Source: Verpa conica (taxonomy: Eukaryota; Ascomycota; Pezizomycetes; Pezizales; Morchellaceae). Taken from it: a stretch of 64,000 nucleotides of DNA. The position numbers were made by a program, and so were the translations under genes. The stretch lies in NCBI GenBank assembly GCA_033030425.1, contig JAUFSD010000011.1, positions 1,302,001 to 1,366,000 of the forward strand, read 5' to 3'. Under the pieces are notes generated by a model. The model saw only the letters and a program-made list of their open reading frames with translations. It was not told the DNA's origin and searched no databases. This document shows, one piece after another, positions 24,935 through 35,036 of this stretch. The first letter of the stretch is position 1, and the number at the start of each line of letters is the position of its first letter.

Positions 24935-25234
24935 TTAATCCCATCGCTCATATACTCCCAGAACCTGTCTTTTCTGGATCTCTTGCTTCCGGAGCTGGTC
25001 TAGCCAGAGGCTATTGACCTTGATATTGCACTCAGTCGCCAATGCATCTCTATTTAGTATTGCCTCTGCAGCGTGTCTCTCGGCCGTCTCATCCTGGGAT
25101 ATTTTCAGGTAGTACTGGTCGAGGTGAATCTTAATAAGGTCAATATTGAGGCGAATGCCTTCAACCTGAGCTTTGTCGATTTTTTCTTTCAAAATGGCGA
25201 GCTCGACTACGGTGTTTGCTACTTGGTTTGTCAT
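24935..25234 (-). CDS. Small coiled-coil orphan, 99 aa
   Basis: A single-exon frame with good start context (ACTCAAAAATGAC) after an upstream leader with repeated ATCCACAATC. The product is almost entirely helical and charged: residues 5-45 have heptad-like spacing of I/L/V (VVELAILKEKIDKAQVEGI), and 50-95 are Ala/Glu/Arg/Gln-rich. No known family is recognised. A longer coiled-coil orphan lies 0.6 kb upstream in the same direction. It could be a small scaffold protein, or a fragment of a larger gene; I see no exon to join. Confidence 0.45.
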   Translation of the reverse strand: MTNQVANTVVELAILKEKIDKAQVEGIRLNIDLIKIHLDQYYLKISQDETAERHAAEAILNRDALATECNIKVNSLWLDQLRKQEIQKRQVLGVYERWD

Positions 25235-25877
25235 TTTTGAGTGCTGTGGATGATTGTGGATGATTGTGTGTGTGTGAATACCTAATGTGGATATATGTGC
25301 TGCTTATATAGAAATATGTTTATGAGTTTTCAAATTATAGTTCTATCATAAATGATTCTTGGATACATATTCAAGTCATATTTCAATTCAACGAAACTAA
25401 CCTATTTGAAACTATAGTACCGGTGGTTGTGCGGAACCTTGATTAATTTGTATGAGGACTAATATCTAATAGTCTTTCAAGCCCACTCTCGACTCTCCCT
25501 CCCTAGAATCTACTCGGCTTGGCTCTCGGAAAATCCTCAGCCACACTTCCAACTTTTTACCCTCTAGTATAGTGAAAACTGCTACCCACCCATGTGGCGG
25601 CGAAGCAGAGTAGCTTAAATATAAGAGTAGCAAGTAAGTGATCTGTTGGTAGAATAGGCAGCACTTCCGGGGAATTTCACACTGTGGGCTAGGGTTTCTT
25701 TACCCAAACTCATTGGCAGCACATCAAAGTACCTTATGCACCGCCCTCTGAGGGTGGGCACCACCACAAGATTAAGGATACCTAGCGTCTAAAACTCTTC
25801 CATCTCCACCCCACAGATACAAGCCCAAATAATATAGAATATTGTGCATAAAAACAGAAGGTCTATCCCTCAAACAA
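25235..25877. other. Intergenic DNA between two coiled-coil genes
   Basis: It contains the leader of the 99-aa gene with a short TG/CA repeat (about 25248-25275) and no other coding signal. Confidence 0.4.
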
Positions 25878-26600
25878 TTACAAAAGCTTGTACACATCAT
25901 TCAAAAACTTATACACCTCAGCCGAATAATAGAACTCCCCATTCCCCCCAGACCTCTGCCTCAACCCCAAAAGATACAACTCTATCCTCGTCGCAATCGT
26001 ATGTGCCGGCAAATATGCACCATCGTGGGTCGTTTCGAATGGTGTCTTATCAGTATAACAGACGGGCGGAACAAGGATAATACCGATTTCCTTGAGTATA
26101 GCTTCCATTGGTGCCCGGCGACTCTCCCAGGTTATCTCATACCGCGTTAGGACTTCGGCCGCTGCGACATCAATCATGCGTTTTATCTCTTGCCTCCTCT
26201 CGCCATTCAACCCAGATACTATCTCCCGTACACCATCGATCATAGGCTCTCCTCCAAGTTGGATTTCAATCGTAGTAGATGTCGGCCCCACAACCGATTT
26301 CAGCTTCCTCTGCCTGCGCACCCCAGCTTCCGTCGCCGACTCCGTCTTTGCCAACACCGTCCTTGCCGCCACCAACTCTGCCTCCGCCGTTGCTAGCTTG
26401 GTCTTTGTCGTCGCAAACTTCTCCCTGACTCTCGTCATATCGGTAGTTAATCGTGAATTCTCTAACGCAAGTCGGTTGTTCTCTGCCGTTAGCCGGCTGA
26501 TCTCTGCATTTAGTCGGCTGGCCTCCGCATTCGACTCTGAACTATTCGCCACTGGTCGGATAATCCCCGACTCTAGACCGGCTTCTCGTACTTGGACCAT
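25878..26600 (-). CDS. Coiled-coil orphan protein, 240 aa
   Basis: A single-exon frame with a good start context (CACAAAATGGT). Residues 25-90 form a strong leucine/asparagine heptad coiled coil: SRLNAEISRL, then repeats of the form SRLTAENNRLALEN. The next part (about 85-120) is Lys/Arg-rich. The C-terminal half (about 130-240) is a compact mixed region (EIQLGGEPMIDG, VLTRYEITWE, LYLLGLRQR), without a known family. The repeated AENxRL unit suggests growth by short duplications. Plus-strand frames over this gene are shadows. Function is unknown; a homo-oligomeric scaffold is plausible but only inferred. Confidence 0.6.
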   Translation of the reverse strand: MVQVREAGLESGIIRPVANSSESNAEASRLNAEISRLTAENNRLALENSRLTTDMTRVREKFATTKTKLATAEAELVAARTVLAKTESATEAGVRRQRKLKSVVGPTSTTIEIQLGGEPMIDGVREIVSGLNGERRQEIKRMIDVAAAEVLTRYEITWESRRAPMEAILKEIGIILVPPVCYTDKTPFETTHDGAYLPAHTIATRIELYLLGLRQRSGGNGEFYYSAEVYKFLNDVYKLL

Positions 26601-27317
26601 TTTGTGTGACTGATGTAGGTAGAGTCTTTTCCGATGCGTTGTTTGTAGTGTGTTGGAAGGATGGAGGATCGACCAAAGTTGTGGGGAGCAACCTCTGTAT
26701 ATAACTACACAGGGCTAGGGTTCGTATATCAGCTTCTCTTTTTTTTTCAGCCCCACCTGGAACAATTTCTGCAACATCTACATCAGCCAGCTGAACATCT
26801 CACCTTCCATCTAACGCGTATAGGAAAGTCTTGAGCGTTGCAACCGGATCGTCTACCAATCGGGTGTAAAACTGTACAAACCAGTGCCTTTGAGAGGATA
26901 ATGTAGCCTATACTGGCGCTCTATATATATATATAACTGCTTGTATTTCTCTGCTTCGAGCTTATAATTAGTAAACCTTCTATTTTGAGATAGTTTCAGG
27001 CTTAGCGCTGTATGTAGTTATAATTCTAATAATCGATAACGATTAGATCGATGTGATTAGATGATGGGTAATCTTTGCTAAAACGGCGTTGGCCAATCGG
27101 AACGTGCAGCGGCCCTAGATACCGGAGCTCGTGGAACAAAGTCCCCAGAGATTAAGATAAGTAGGTCTTAAGTATAGGAAGTATCTGGCGAGGTACTGAG
27201 GATATATTCTACTTGTAGCTCTAGCTACTAGGGGAGTTATTTGTACTTGTCGCGCATATCTTGTGAGTAAAAGTATATAGCTCCACACCCGTATTAGCTA
27301 TTGGTCTGGTCCTGTTA

Positions 27318-27458
27318 TCCCATAACTCGCTGAAAAATACTGACCCCCAAAGTGGCGGTGGCTCAACGTATAGTGGCCTATGAAAAAGAGTAGAACACTG
27401 AGTCTAGCAACAGAATTTTGGCCCCCACGGAGGGGGTCACCTTCATCGAGTTATGGGA
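27318..27458. mobile_element. MITE of 141 bp flanked by TA
   Basis: Terminal inverted repeats TCCCATAACTCG (27318) and CGAGTTATGGGA (27447-27458), with TGAA following on each side, bordered by TA (27316-27317 and 27459-27460). Inner sequences GACCCCCAAAG and CGGAGGGGGTC extend the pairing loosely. The TIR sequence differs from the TTGT family, so this is a separate MITE family. Confidence 0.55.
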
Positions 27459-28753
27459 TACATGGAGTCTAATTAGCTTTCCCACGGCTCATATCAGTAT
27501 GAAGTTCATATTAGAGGTTGGGAGGGGTGTATAAACTTAGTCTTTCCTCCAGATCCCGCACGACTTTCTTAAATAAATCCTGAGATCTTCATAATAGGGG
27601 TGCTAATTACCAGCAAGGGCCATAATTTACTACACTAAATCATCTGGGTCGGTATGTAGCTCAGCCTGGAAATAGGGGAAGCATTATAGCTTTAGAGGAG
27701 CTCGCCGGCGGCGGGAGTAACAAATTAAAATAGTTTTGTAAGATATAACGCGGTGCGCATATGCCGATACATTAGCATCCCATATAGTACATCGAATGCC
27801 TCCGGAATTGTTGATGCGGGCTGTATCTGAATAGTCGGCCTTCCTTATGTAGTCGTCGGTCCTGCCGGGTACTCTGCCACCACAAGCTGACTAACCAGCT
27901 TTCGTAGTAAGCAGTGTTCAATAAGGTCTTAAGTAGATGAATGGTTTTAAGAGAGAGATTCAAGGGAGTGTCTTAGCCGTTGGCGTTGCGAGAGATCACC
28001 TTCAACCTAATCCTGTTCGACGGTGGAGCTGGTGACCGATTTGAATACGAGGTAAAAGGCCTTGGGTATGGTAGGGTTTACATATAGAGACATTTCTGTA
28101 TCGATGGTATTTAAAAAATTGTGATATAGCACGTATCTTTCTCTTTCTACAGCCTTATCTCGAACGGTGCCGGTGACTCCCAGTCGAAATCCCGATATTA
28201 ATCAGTCAGCCCCCGTTGAAATGGCTTCAAGCTTGAACAGTAATACACTAATCTATGAATAAGATTACACTCGGCTGTAAGACAAAACTGAGGGGTGGCC
28301 GAAGAGACTCTTTATATATATCCAGACGTTATAACTTTGTCGCTGATATATCGATAAGTTTTCTCAGGAGCTGTTGGAAAGCAGTATCAAGTTGTATTGG
28401 ATATTTTTTATAGCCTCCACAAAATTCTATCGCATTCTCTAATCTAGGTTCTATCAAGCTAACTTAGGAATTATGTCTGTTGAGTTAGTAATTATGGATT
28501 CGACTTGGGTGGTAAGTGCCTTTACTGCATTACAAACCTTATTTACTTTCTCTCACCACCCCTTTCCTCAAAATCAAGAACTGAAACTCCTGAGCAATAC
28601 CCTAATCTAAAGGATATCGTGGGTCATTATAATTGGCAGCGGTTTGAGGCTCCGCAGTAAGGATCGGCTGGGGGCCTAAACACGCCGCGTTGCCGCATTG
28701 CCGCAGCTGGCCTAAAGCACACAGCATTGCCGCAACTGCACGTATATGCATAC

Positions 28754-28858
28754 GGAACGGCCTAGTCTCGTGCCCAGCCCCAATGGTTGCTTTTGCTGCG
28801 CAGCACCGTATGCGCAGCAAAAGCAACCATTGGGGCTGGCACGAGACTAGGAACGGCC
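28754..28858. repeat. Long hairpin, about 41-bp stem and 8-base loop, flanked by 9-bp direct repeats
   Basis: The left arm (28761-28802) and right arm (28811-28851) are reverse complements apart from one extra C on the left. The loop is GCACCGTA. GGAACGGCC occurs at both outer edges (28754-28762 and 28850-28858). The arms are more GC-rich than the surroundings. The near-perfect match implies recent origin or conversion. It may be a foldback insertion or a palindromic duplication. Confidence 0.7.
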
Positions 28859-29757
28859 CAAACAGATTCGCTATAGAATATCATAATCTTTCCCACCCCC
28901 ATTCTATACGTAACCTATGGGCCTCCTTTAACTATTTAAATCCCAAGACTTTATAATTTAAAGTAAAAGGTTTTTTATATATAACGAGCCATTCTAGCTA
29001 GTGACGAATAATTAAAATAGGATTTAATTGTGTTGTTAGTTTCTTTATATCAGATGGTTAGATCGCGTAGCCAATCAGCCGACGCTAAGAATACATCATA
29101 TCAAACAAAAAGCCTACCATATATATCTCCATCCTACCACTATCAATTACACTGGGATTATGATAGTATCACTAAGCATTAACCTCATCATAATTTAAAA
29201 TTCTACTGAAACAGTCCGGCTACCATTCATATTGATATACACCCCACCTCCTTAACCCCAGCCCCCAGCCTCACCTATCAGGCAAAAGAAAAAAAGATAG
29301 GCAACTATCCAACCAAGCTCCTGGTTAAGAGAATGAATCCCCTTGTTCAGGTATTTTTCCCTCTTTTCAAGGCAGGGTAGAAGCACTTAACTTGATCGAT
29401 ACCACCATAGGCTTAACTAATAGGCTAATTCAGATCTACAACTTGGAGCCAAGGACTCTAGATCGAATCGGAGTTAAATCAAAAGCTTGCTTTTCCGTGA
29501 TCAGTGAGGTAAAGGCTTTATGCACTTGCTATTAAGCACGCCCACGTATTTTTATATTTAGCACTGTGCGCGAATACCATAAAGCCAGTGGACAGAGGAG
29601 GGTTTGTACGACCGACAAAAACCCCGCACCTAGACTATATCAGTTTACTGTATCCCTAGAGCACTCCAGCTCCGCCTCTTGGTGCTAGCTAATTCTTTCC
29701 CTTACCCATCGCCCCTACTAAGATAACTAGCGCGAAATACGCTACTACTAAACACAG

Positions 29758-32110
29758 ATGGGCATTACAGCTATAATAGAGCGCATCACCAAGCACCTCC
29801 GCACGCCCAAGCAACCACCTCCAGCTACCGAGAAGCCAGCTCGAAAGGCAGGGGGGTCAGTTTTCAGGATCACGGGAATTCCCCCCGGGACTACAATAGA
29901 TGAGTTGAACGCTGTAATCTCATCAGAGTATTCGGACGAGAATATCACCCTCGATACAAGCAAGACCACGATATCCCCGTCCTGTTACCAGAGAACTCAA
30001 ACTGCTATTGTTGAGTTCACACCGCACTCCCCACATACCCTGGAAAGACTCCCTAGGGCCAAAGTCCACCTGATCCGGCTTGAATCCGGCCACGAGATAT
30101 CAGTGGATAAGGACTTCTACGGCCTCACTCAACTCTACCCCACAAAGGGTGAAATAAAGGCAGAGTAAGATTCACAATAAAGATTCCCTATTATACAGGA
30201 AGAGCATAGAATTAACTTATATGTTTATAGTATTATCGCCGTATGCGGGCTTAATGGCCATGCGTATGGCTCGTGGAGAGGGAGAGGGAATATACCGAAG
30301 ATGTGGCTTCAACATTTCTTCCCGGAGGATTTTCCGAATTGTAGGACTATGATATACGGGTACAACTCAAAGCTTTCAGCAAACTCAACACATACCATTC
30401 CCGACTACACGCAGACGTTTTTAGAAGAACTTGTGAAGGCAAGACGATCGCGACAGGTACTATATTCCGCTGATTAATATATAGAACTGTATATATGCTA
30501 AAATTCATAATCTAGAATTCAGTCCTACAAGAAAGGCGAAGGCCAATTATATTCATCGGTCACAGTTTCGGGGGTATCATTATTGCTCAGGTACTCTATT
30601 AAGACCTGAACCCTATACATTCTGTCAGCAGACACTAACTAGTAATAATACTACATCTAGTCACTAGTCAAAGCAAAAGAGAATGATCAAATCTATGGTA
30701 CCCTATTTCAGAACACCTATGCCACAATATTCTTTGGCACCCCACACCGCGGTCTTGTTGTAGATGATATGCTCGCTATGCTCGATCAAGCCTCGCCTAG
30801 GGAGGCTCTAGTCAGATCGCTTGAGGAAGGTTCGGTAGTGCTAGAGGCAGAACTAAAGAGATTCATTAACTATTCCATCAATTTTAAGATACTTAGCTTC
30901 AAAGAGACTGATCAAACCCGGAGACTAGTAAAGGTATGTCAAAGCCTCTGCCAATTAAGTTCTTTTACTAAATCTTTGTCAGGGCAAAGATGGTGTATGG
31001 AGTAGAGGGGGTGGCTACTTCATGGCTGTGGAACAACACTCGTCGGTGCTTCAACTTCCTATCGCATCTGAACATGTCCTGTCTGCTGAGGGAGACCATT
31101 CTACTATGGTCAAATTCGAGCACAGAGGGGAGCCTTCGTACACCAGTGTTGTCAGTAATGTAAAGCAGTATATCTTGAATGCTAGTACTGCAGCTGGTAA
31201 GATAATAAGGCCCAACTTCGCTCCTAGAAAGGTCTTTAGCTAAGAAATAACTATGTGGGTAGCGACGCATTACACCAAAACGAACAGCATCGTAAGGACC
31301 ATGAACATAGGAAATCTAAGTACTGGAGGGTATACGGAATTGCACATCGCAGCGCTAAACGGGCAGGAGAAAGTGGTAAGGACACTTCTAGAAAAAGGGG
31401 CAGACACCGAGGCAAGGGATAAAGAGGGAAACACAACACTTCATCTTGCAACTATGCGAGGATTTCATGGCCTGGTAGAGTTACTTCTGAACCATGGAGC
31501 GGAAGTAATGGCGCCAACGTCAAAGCACCAGTACACAGCACTACATCTCGCAGCTCGGGACGGGCAAGAGAAGGTGGCAGAGGTTCTTTTAGACCATGGA
31601 GCGATCCTTACGACGAATGACGGATATGGGTACACGGCACTACATTTTGCAGCCCGAGAGGGACACGAGAATATAGTCGATCTATTTTTAAAGAGGGGGG
31701 CGGTAATGTATGTTCGAGGATACACGGAACTACACCTCGTAGCTCAAGACGGGCATGAGAGAGGTGTGGAGATTTTTCTAAATAAAAACGTTGACACCGA
31801 AGCAAAGAGTTGGGAGGGGTATACAGCACTACACCTTGCAGCTAAGAAGTGGCATATAGGGACGGTAGAGATACTTTTGGAGCATGGGGCGAATATCATG
31901 GCAGTGACTAGTAAAGAACATTTCACAGCATTACACCTGGCAGCTCGGGAAGGCAATGAGGCACTTGTGAATCTACTTCTGACAAATGATGCGGATATTG
32001 CAGCGAAGGATGTACATGGGAACACAGCATTGCATCTTGCAAATATCAAAGGACATAAGAGGGTAGTAGATTTACTACTGAAGGATGGGGCGGACATGGA
32101 GGGGAAATAA
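29758..32110 (+). CDS. Hydrolase-ankyrin protein without NACHT, NLR paralogue, 680 aa
   Basis: Six exons (29758-30164, 30231-30456, 30516-30590, 30661-30933, 30983-31196, 31263-32110) join in frame to 680 residues. Residues 1-135 carry a domain common at this position in fungal relatives (FRITGIPPG...TQTAIVEF), RRM-like in outline. About 136-398 is the SesB/LipA-like hydrolase: VCGLNGHAYGSW, nucleophile elbow GHSFGG (Ser228), GTPHRG and a catalytic-type His366 (GDHSTMVKF). From 420 to the end there are eight regular ankyrin repeats of about 33 residues (YTALHLAA...VVxLLLxxGAD). All five introns match the NLR-like gene at 10662 in position and phase, but no NACHT lies between hydrolase and ankyrins. 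This could be a decoy, a regulator, or an effector that works in trans. All exons are open, so it is probably functional. Confidence 0.85.
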
Positions 32111-33732
32111 TAGTAGGGGGCGCTTCACAATAGTATAGCTTATTTGTTACTTATTTCTTTAAGCTTTTTTTAATCATTCTTGCATTAAAATTCTATTTAT
32201 AACTTTAATAAAAACCGTCTCAAGACAAATGCTCTCATACTCCAGGTAAGCTTTAGGGGAGAATTGCAATAGCCTATATTTTCCATGTGCTGAGATAAAT
32301 AAAATTAATACAACCGCTGTCAATGCTGCTGAAATCAGAATAATATAAAACAAATAATAGGGCATGCTGCTTGCGGCAATTAAGCGCTTAATCTACCTTG
32401 CTCAGCGGTGGTACCGAGATAAAATCACGGCTAGGCCTACATATAGCATATTACTATATCTCCTCTTGAAGAGACAAGCAATACCGTCCTCAGCTACAGC
32501 ACCTGTGAAAAAGTATTTCAGTATTATTACGCCCTGTAACCCTAGCCCAGCGTTTCATACGGATCCTCATCTGCTTATGTAACCGCAAGCAAGCCTGGTG
32601 GTTTGCGGCTTGGCATCGAGTGACCGATGATGTTCCTAGCACAGGTATGGTGCGCACGGCCATAAAGGTGTACCGGCAAATTTGGCATGTGGAACACCCC
32701 TATTAGGCCTAAGCGTGCCCCAAGCATGCCCAAGTATGCCTAAGTATGCCAACTTTTTTGGCTGCTTTATCCTCTAAAAAAAAATATTTAGATATCTATG
32801 CTAAAAGTACTTTTAGTAGTATACAAAAGCACCCAGATACTTTCAATACACAAGATACCTCTCTTATGTATAATTTTTAGAAATTTTTGCCTAAGTATAT
32901 ATGATCATGTACAGTGTATAATGGAGAACGTTCCACATGGCCCCTTTTCACACCCAAAAGTGAGGTTTTATTCCACAACAACAATAGCTCTTGTTAGGCT
33001 ATAAAAAGTTGGAGACCTTTAAAATTACAATACAAACCTTTCCAACTTTTCTTGGAGGGTTCTGGTAATTATTGGTGTTGGAATATCGGCTTCAAAATCG
33101 CGGTACACCTTTATAAGCGTGTGCACCATATTTCCCTTTTTCGTTTAGACCTTTTATGATTATCAACAGCTACTTCCTTGTATCAGAGGTAACTGCGACT
33201 CCGCCCCGCGACAGATTTCAGTGTAAAGTCTGATTAGTAGCCTCAAAGCCAAGCCTCAATATTCCCCTTGCCGACCTAGTACACCGGATTAGGAAATAAA
33301 TCCAAACACCCCATGCAGCAGGTTTTGGGCCTTTCTATGGTAGATAATCAAGGCCACCCATCATAGAAGCGGCTTCTGGGGGCTGAAGCGGGTACTTACG
33401 GCGATAAACCACTGGCTGGTTGCCTGAACACGCGCGAATTATTAAGAGCGGGTTGCCTGGAGGTGTCTGCTTGGGCAACCAGCCCCCCCCCCCAAAAAAA
33501 ATCTATACTGCTATAACCTCTGGCCAAAATCCCACATTAATTTCACCTAAGGCAGTTTTTTCAGTCTCCGGGTTGGCCACTGCGTGGTATACTACTCTAT
33601 CTCTTGTTAAGCATACTGGGGACTAACATTTAGCAGACTCCCAAGCCCACCAATCATTATCGTTTTCCATATTTTACGGAAGTGCTCCTGTGACCTCCCA
33701 ACGGCTCATAGCTAGAAAAGTCTTTGTTCAAG
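32111..33732. other. Spacer with short tandem repeat and duplicated promoter DNA
   Basis: Around 32700-32750 a 9-10 bp motif (AAGTATGCC and variants) repeats about four to five times. A 25-bp motif (CTTGGCATCGAGTGACCGAT, 32609-32633) recurs at 36014 and 38971. From about 33230 the DNA resembles 36650-37140, the upstream region of the second GTPase gene. No gene is seen. Confidence 0.45.
32609..32633 (+). repeat. Dispersed repeat, copy 1 of 3
   Basis: CTTGGCATCGAGTGACCGAT type motif, repeated with few changes at 36014-36036 and 38971-38995. The copies sit before, between and after the tandem GTPase genes and probably mark the duplicated segments. Confidence 0.45.
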
Positions 33733-35036
33733 ATGGGCAACAATCAGTCGGTCGGTAATTATCTAATCCCTAAGCTGTTACTCAAACATCGTCGCTGACA
33801 ACGTAAAACGCCCAATAGAATTTAATAAATGACCTGCGAGAATCTCTCGGGCTCGAGAAATCAGAGAGAGAGAAGATAAAATCAGAAAATGAGAGGATAA
33901 AGCAAGAGAAGAAGCAGCTGGAAGAAGAAAACCGGGAAAACGAATTCAGGAGAGCGCAAGAGTTGGTGAAACAGATGAAGGAGAAAGAGGAGATACAGGA
34001 ACAAAAAAGAAAGATAGAAGAAGAGTATCAAGAGGTCTTGGAAAAATTGAAGAAGGAGGAAGAAAATCGGAGAATGAGCGAGATGGCACGGAAAATGGAA
34101 GATGATGCAAAGAGTAGGGTCGAGAGGGAGATCTACTTACGAAAGAAAGCTGAGGAAGACTTGGAGAGAGGAATTCCACCAGTCAAGTATCACACCGGGG
34201 AGGAGCTCCAGGAAATCAGAAACAAGCACAAGTTCAAGGAAGGCTTTTCACATATTGCTATCGCTGGTGTCTCCGGTAGTGGGAAGTCCTCGTTGATCAA
34301 TGCCTTCCGTGGTTATATGAATAGCAACAATTGCAAAGGATTAGCCAAAACTGGAACTGGAGAAACCACCAAAGAGATAACACGATATCACGGCTCTAAC
34401 CCGAAATGGATACGCTGGTATGATGTTCCGGGAGCTGGCACTCTTAATGTGCCCTATTGGCAGTATTTTAACGAACAAGGCTTATACATCTTTGATGTCA
34501 TAATCATTGCAATCGACATTCGATTTACCGAGACAGATATAGCGCTCCTCTTTCATTGCAAGCGGTTTGGTATTCCCACACTTGTTGTCCGTTCAAAGGC
34601 AAACCAACACATCTCCAATACTATGAGCGACGATTGCGGCAGTAGCAGTATTGGTCAAAGTACCAATAGTAACGATCACGCTAGCAGTGATGACAGCGAT
34701 AGCGATAGTGAGGAAGACGAGAGTTACGACGATTGCAACGGCAATAATAGTGACGATGGCAACACCAGTGACGGCGCCCATAACGACGACAGCCACGAGA
34801 AACGATACGAACGAGCCCGTAACAAGTTTGTCACGAGTACACGCGAGGAATTTAAATCTATTCTCGAGAGTGTCGAGCTCCCCCAGCAGAAAGTTTATAT
34901 TGTGTCCAAAGAAACTCTCTGCAACTTGATCAAGACTCGAAAGCCATCAGCAGAGACCATCGACGAAGAGGAGCTTGTCGGGGACATTCTTACTGCGGCC
35001 ATCGAGAGACGTAGACAAAGACAGACCCCGTACTAG
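33733..35036 (+). CDS. IRG-like dynamin-type GTPase with N-myristoylation signal, copy 1, 411 aa
   Basis: A micro-exon (33733-33750: MGNNQS) and a main exon (33819-35036) give 411 residues. MGxxxS fits the N-myristoyltransferase consensus, predicting membrane anchoring. About 7-115 is a charged coiled coil (KEKEEIQEQKRKIEEEYQEV). The GTPase follows: G1 GVSGSGKSS (156-164), G2-region threonines in TGTGETTKEITRY, G3 DVPGAG (about 207-212), then WQYFNEQGLY, which fits fungal IRG-like proteins. The G4 position reads SKAN (265-268) instead of (N/T)KxD. A long acidic Asp/Ser/Asn insertion lies at about 275-327. In vertebrates IRGs coat pathogen vacuoles; fungal roles are unknown. A 4-bp duplication (TCGGTCGG) sits at the intron donor: the in-frame join uses GTCGGT, while the better-looking GTAATT 4 nt on would shift the frame. 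Confidence 0.8.

Larger units (their letters stand above)
26601..29757. other. Gene-free tract with two foldback elements
   Basis: No supported gene. It contains a 141-bp MITE (27318-27458) and a long near-perfect hairpin (28754-28858), with an AT-rich remainder. Confidence 0.4.
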
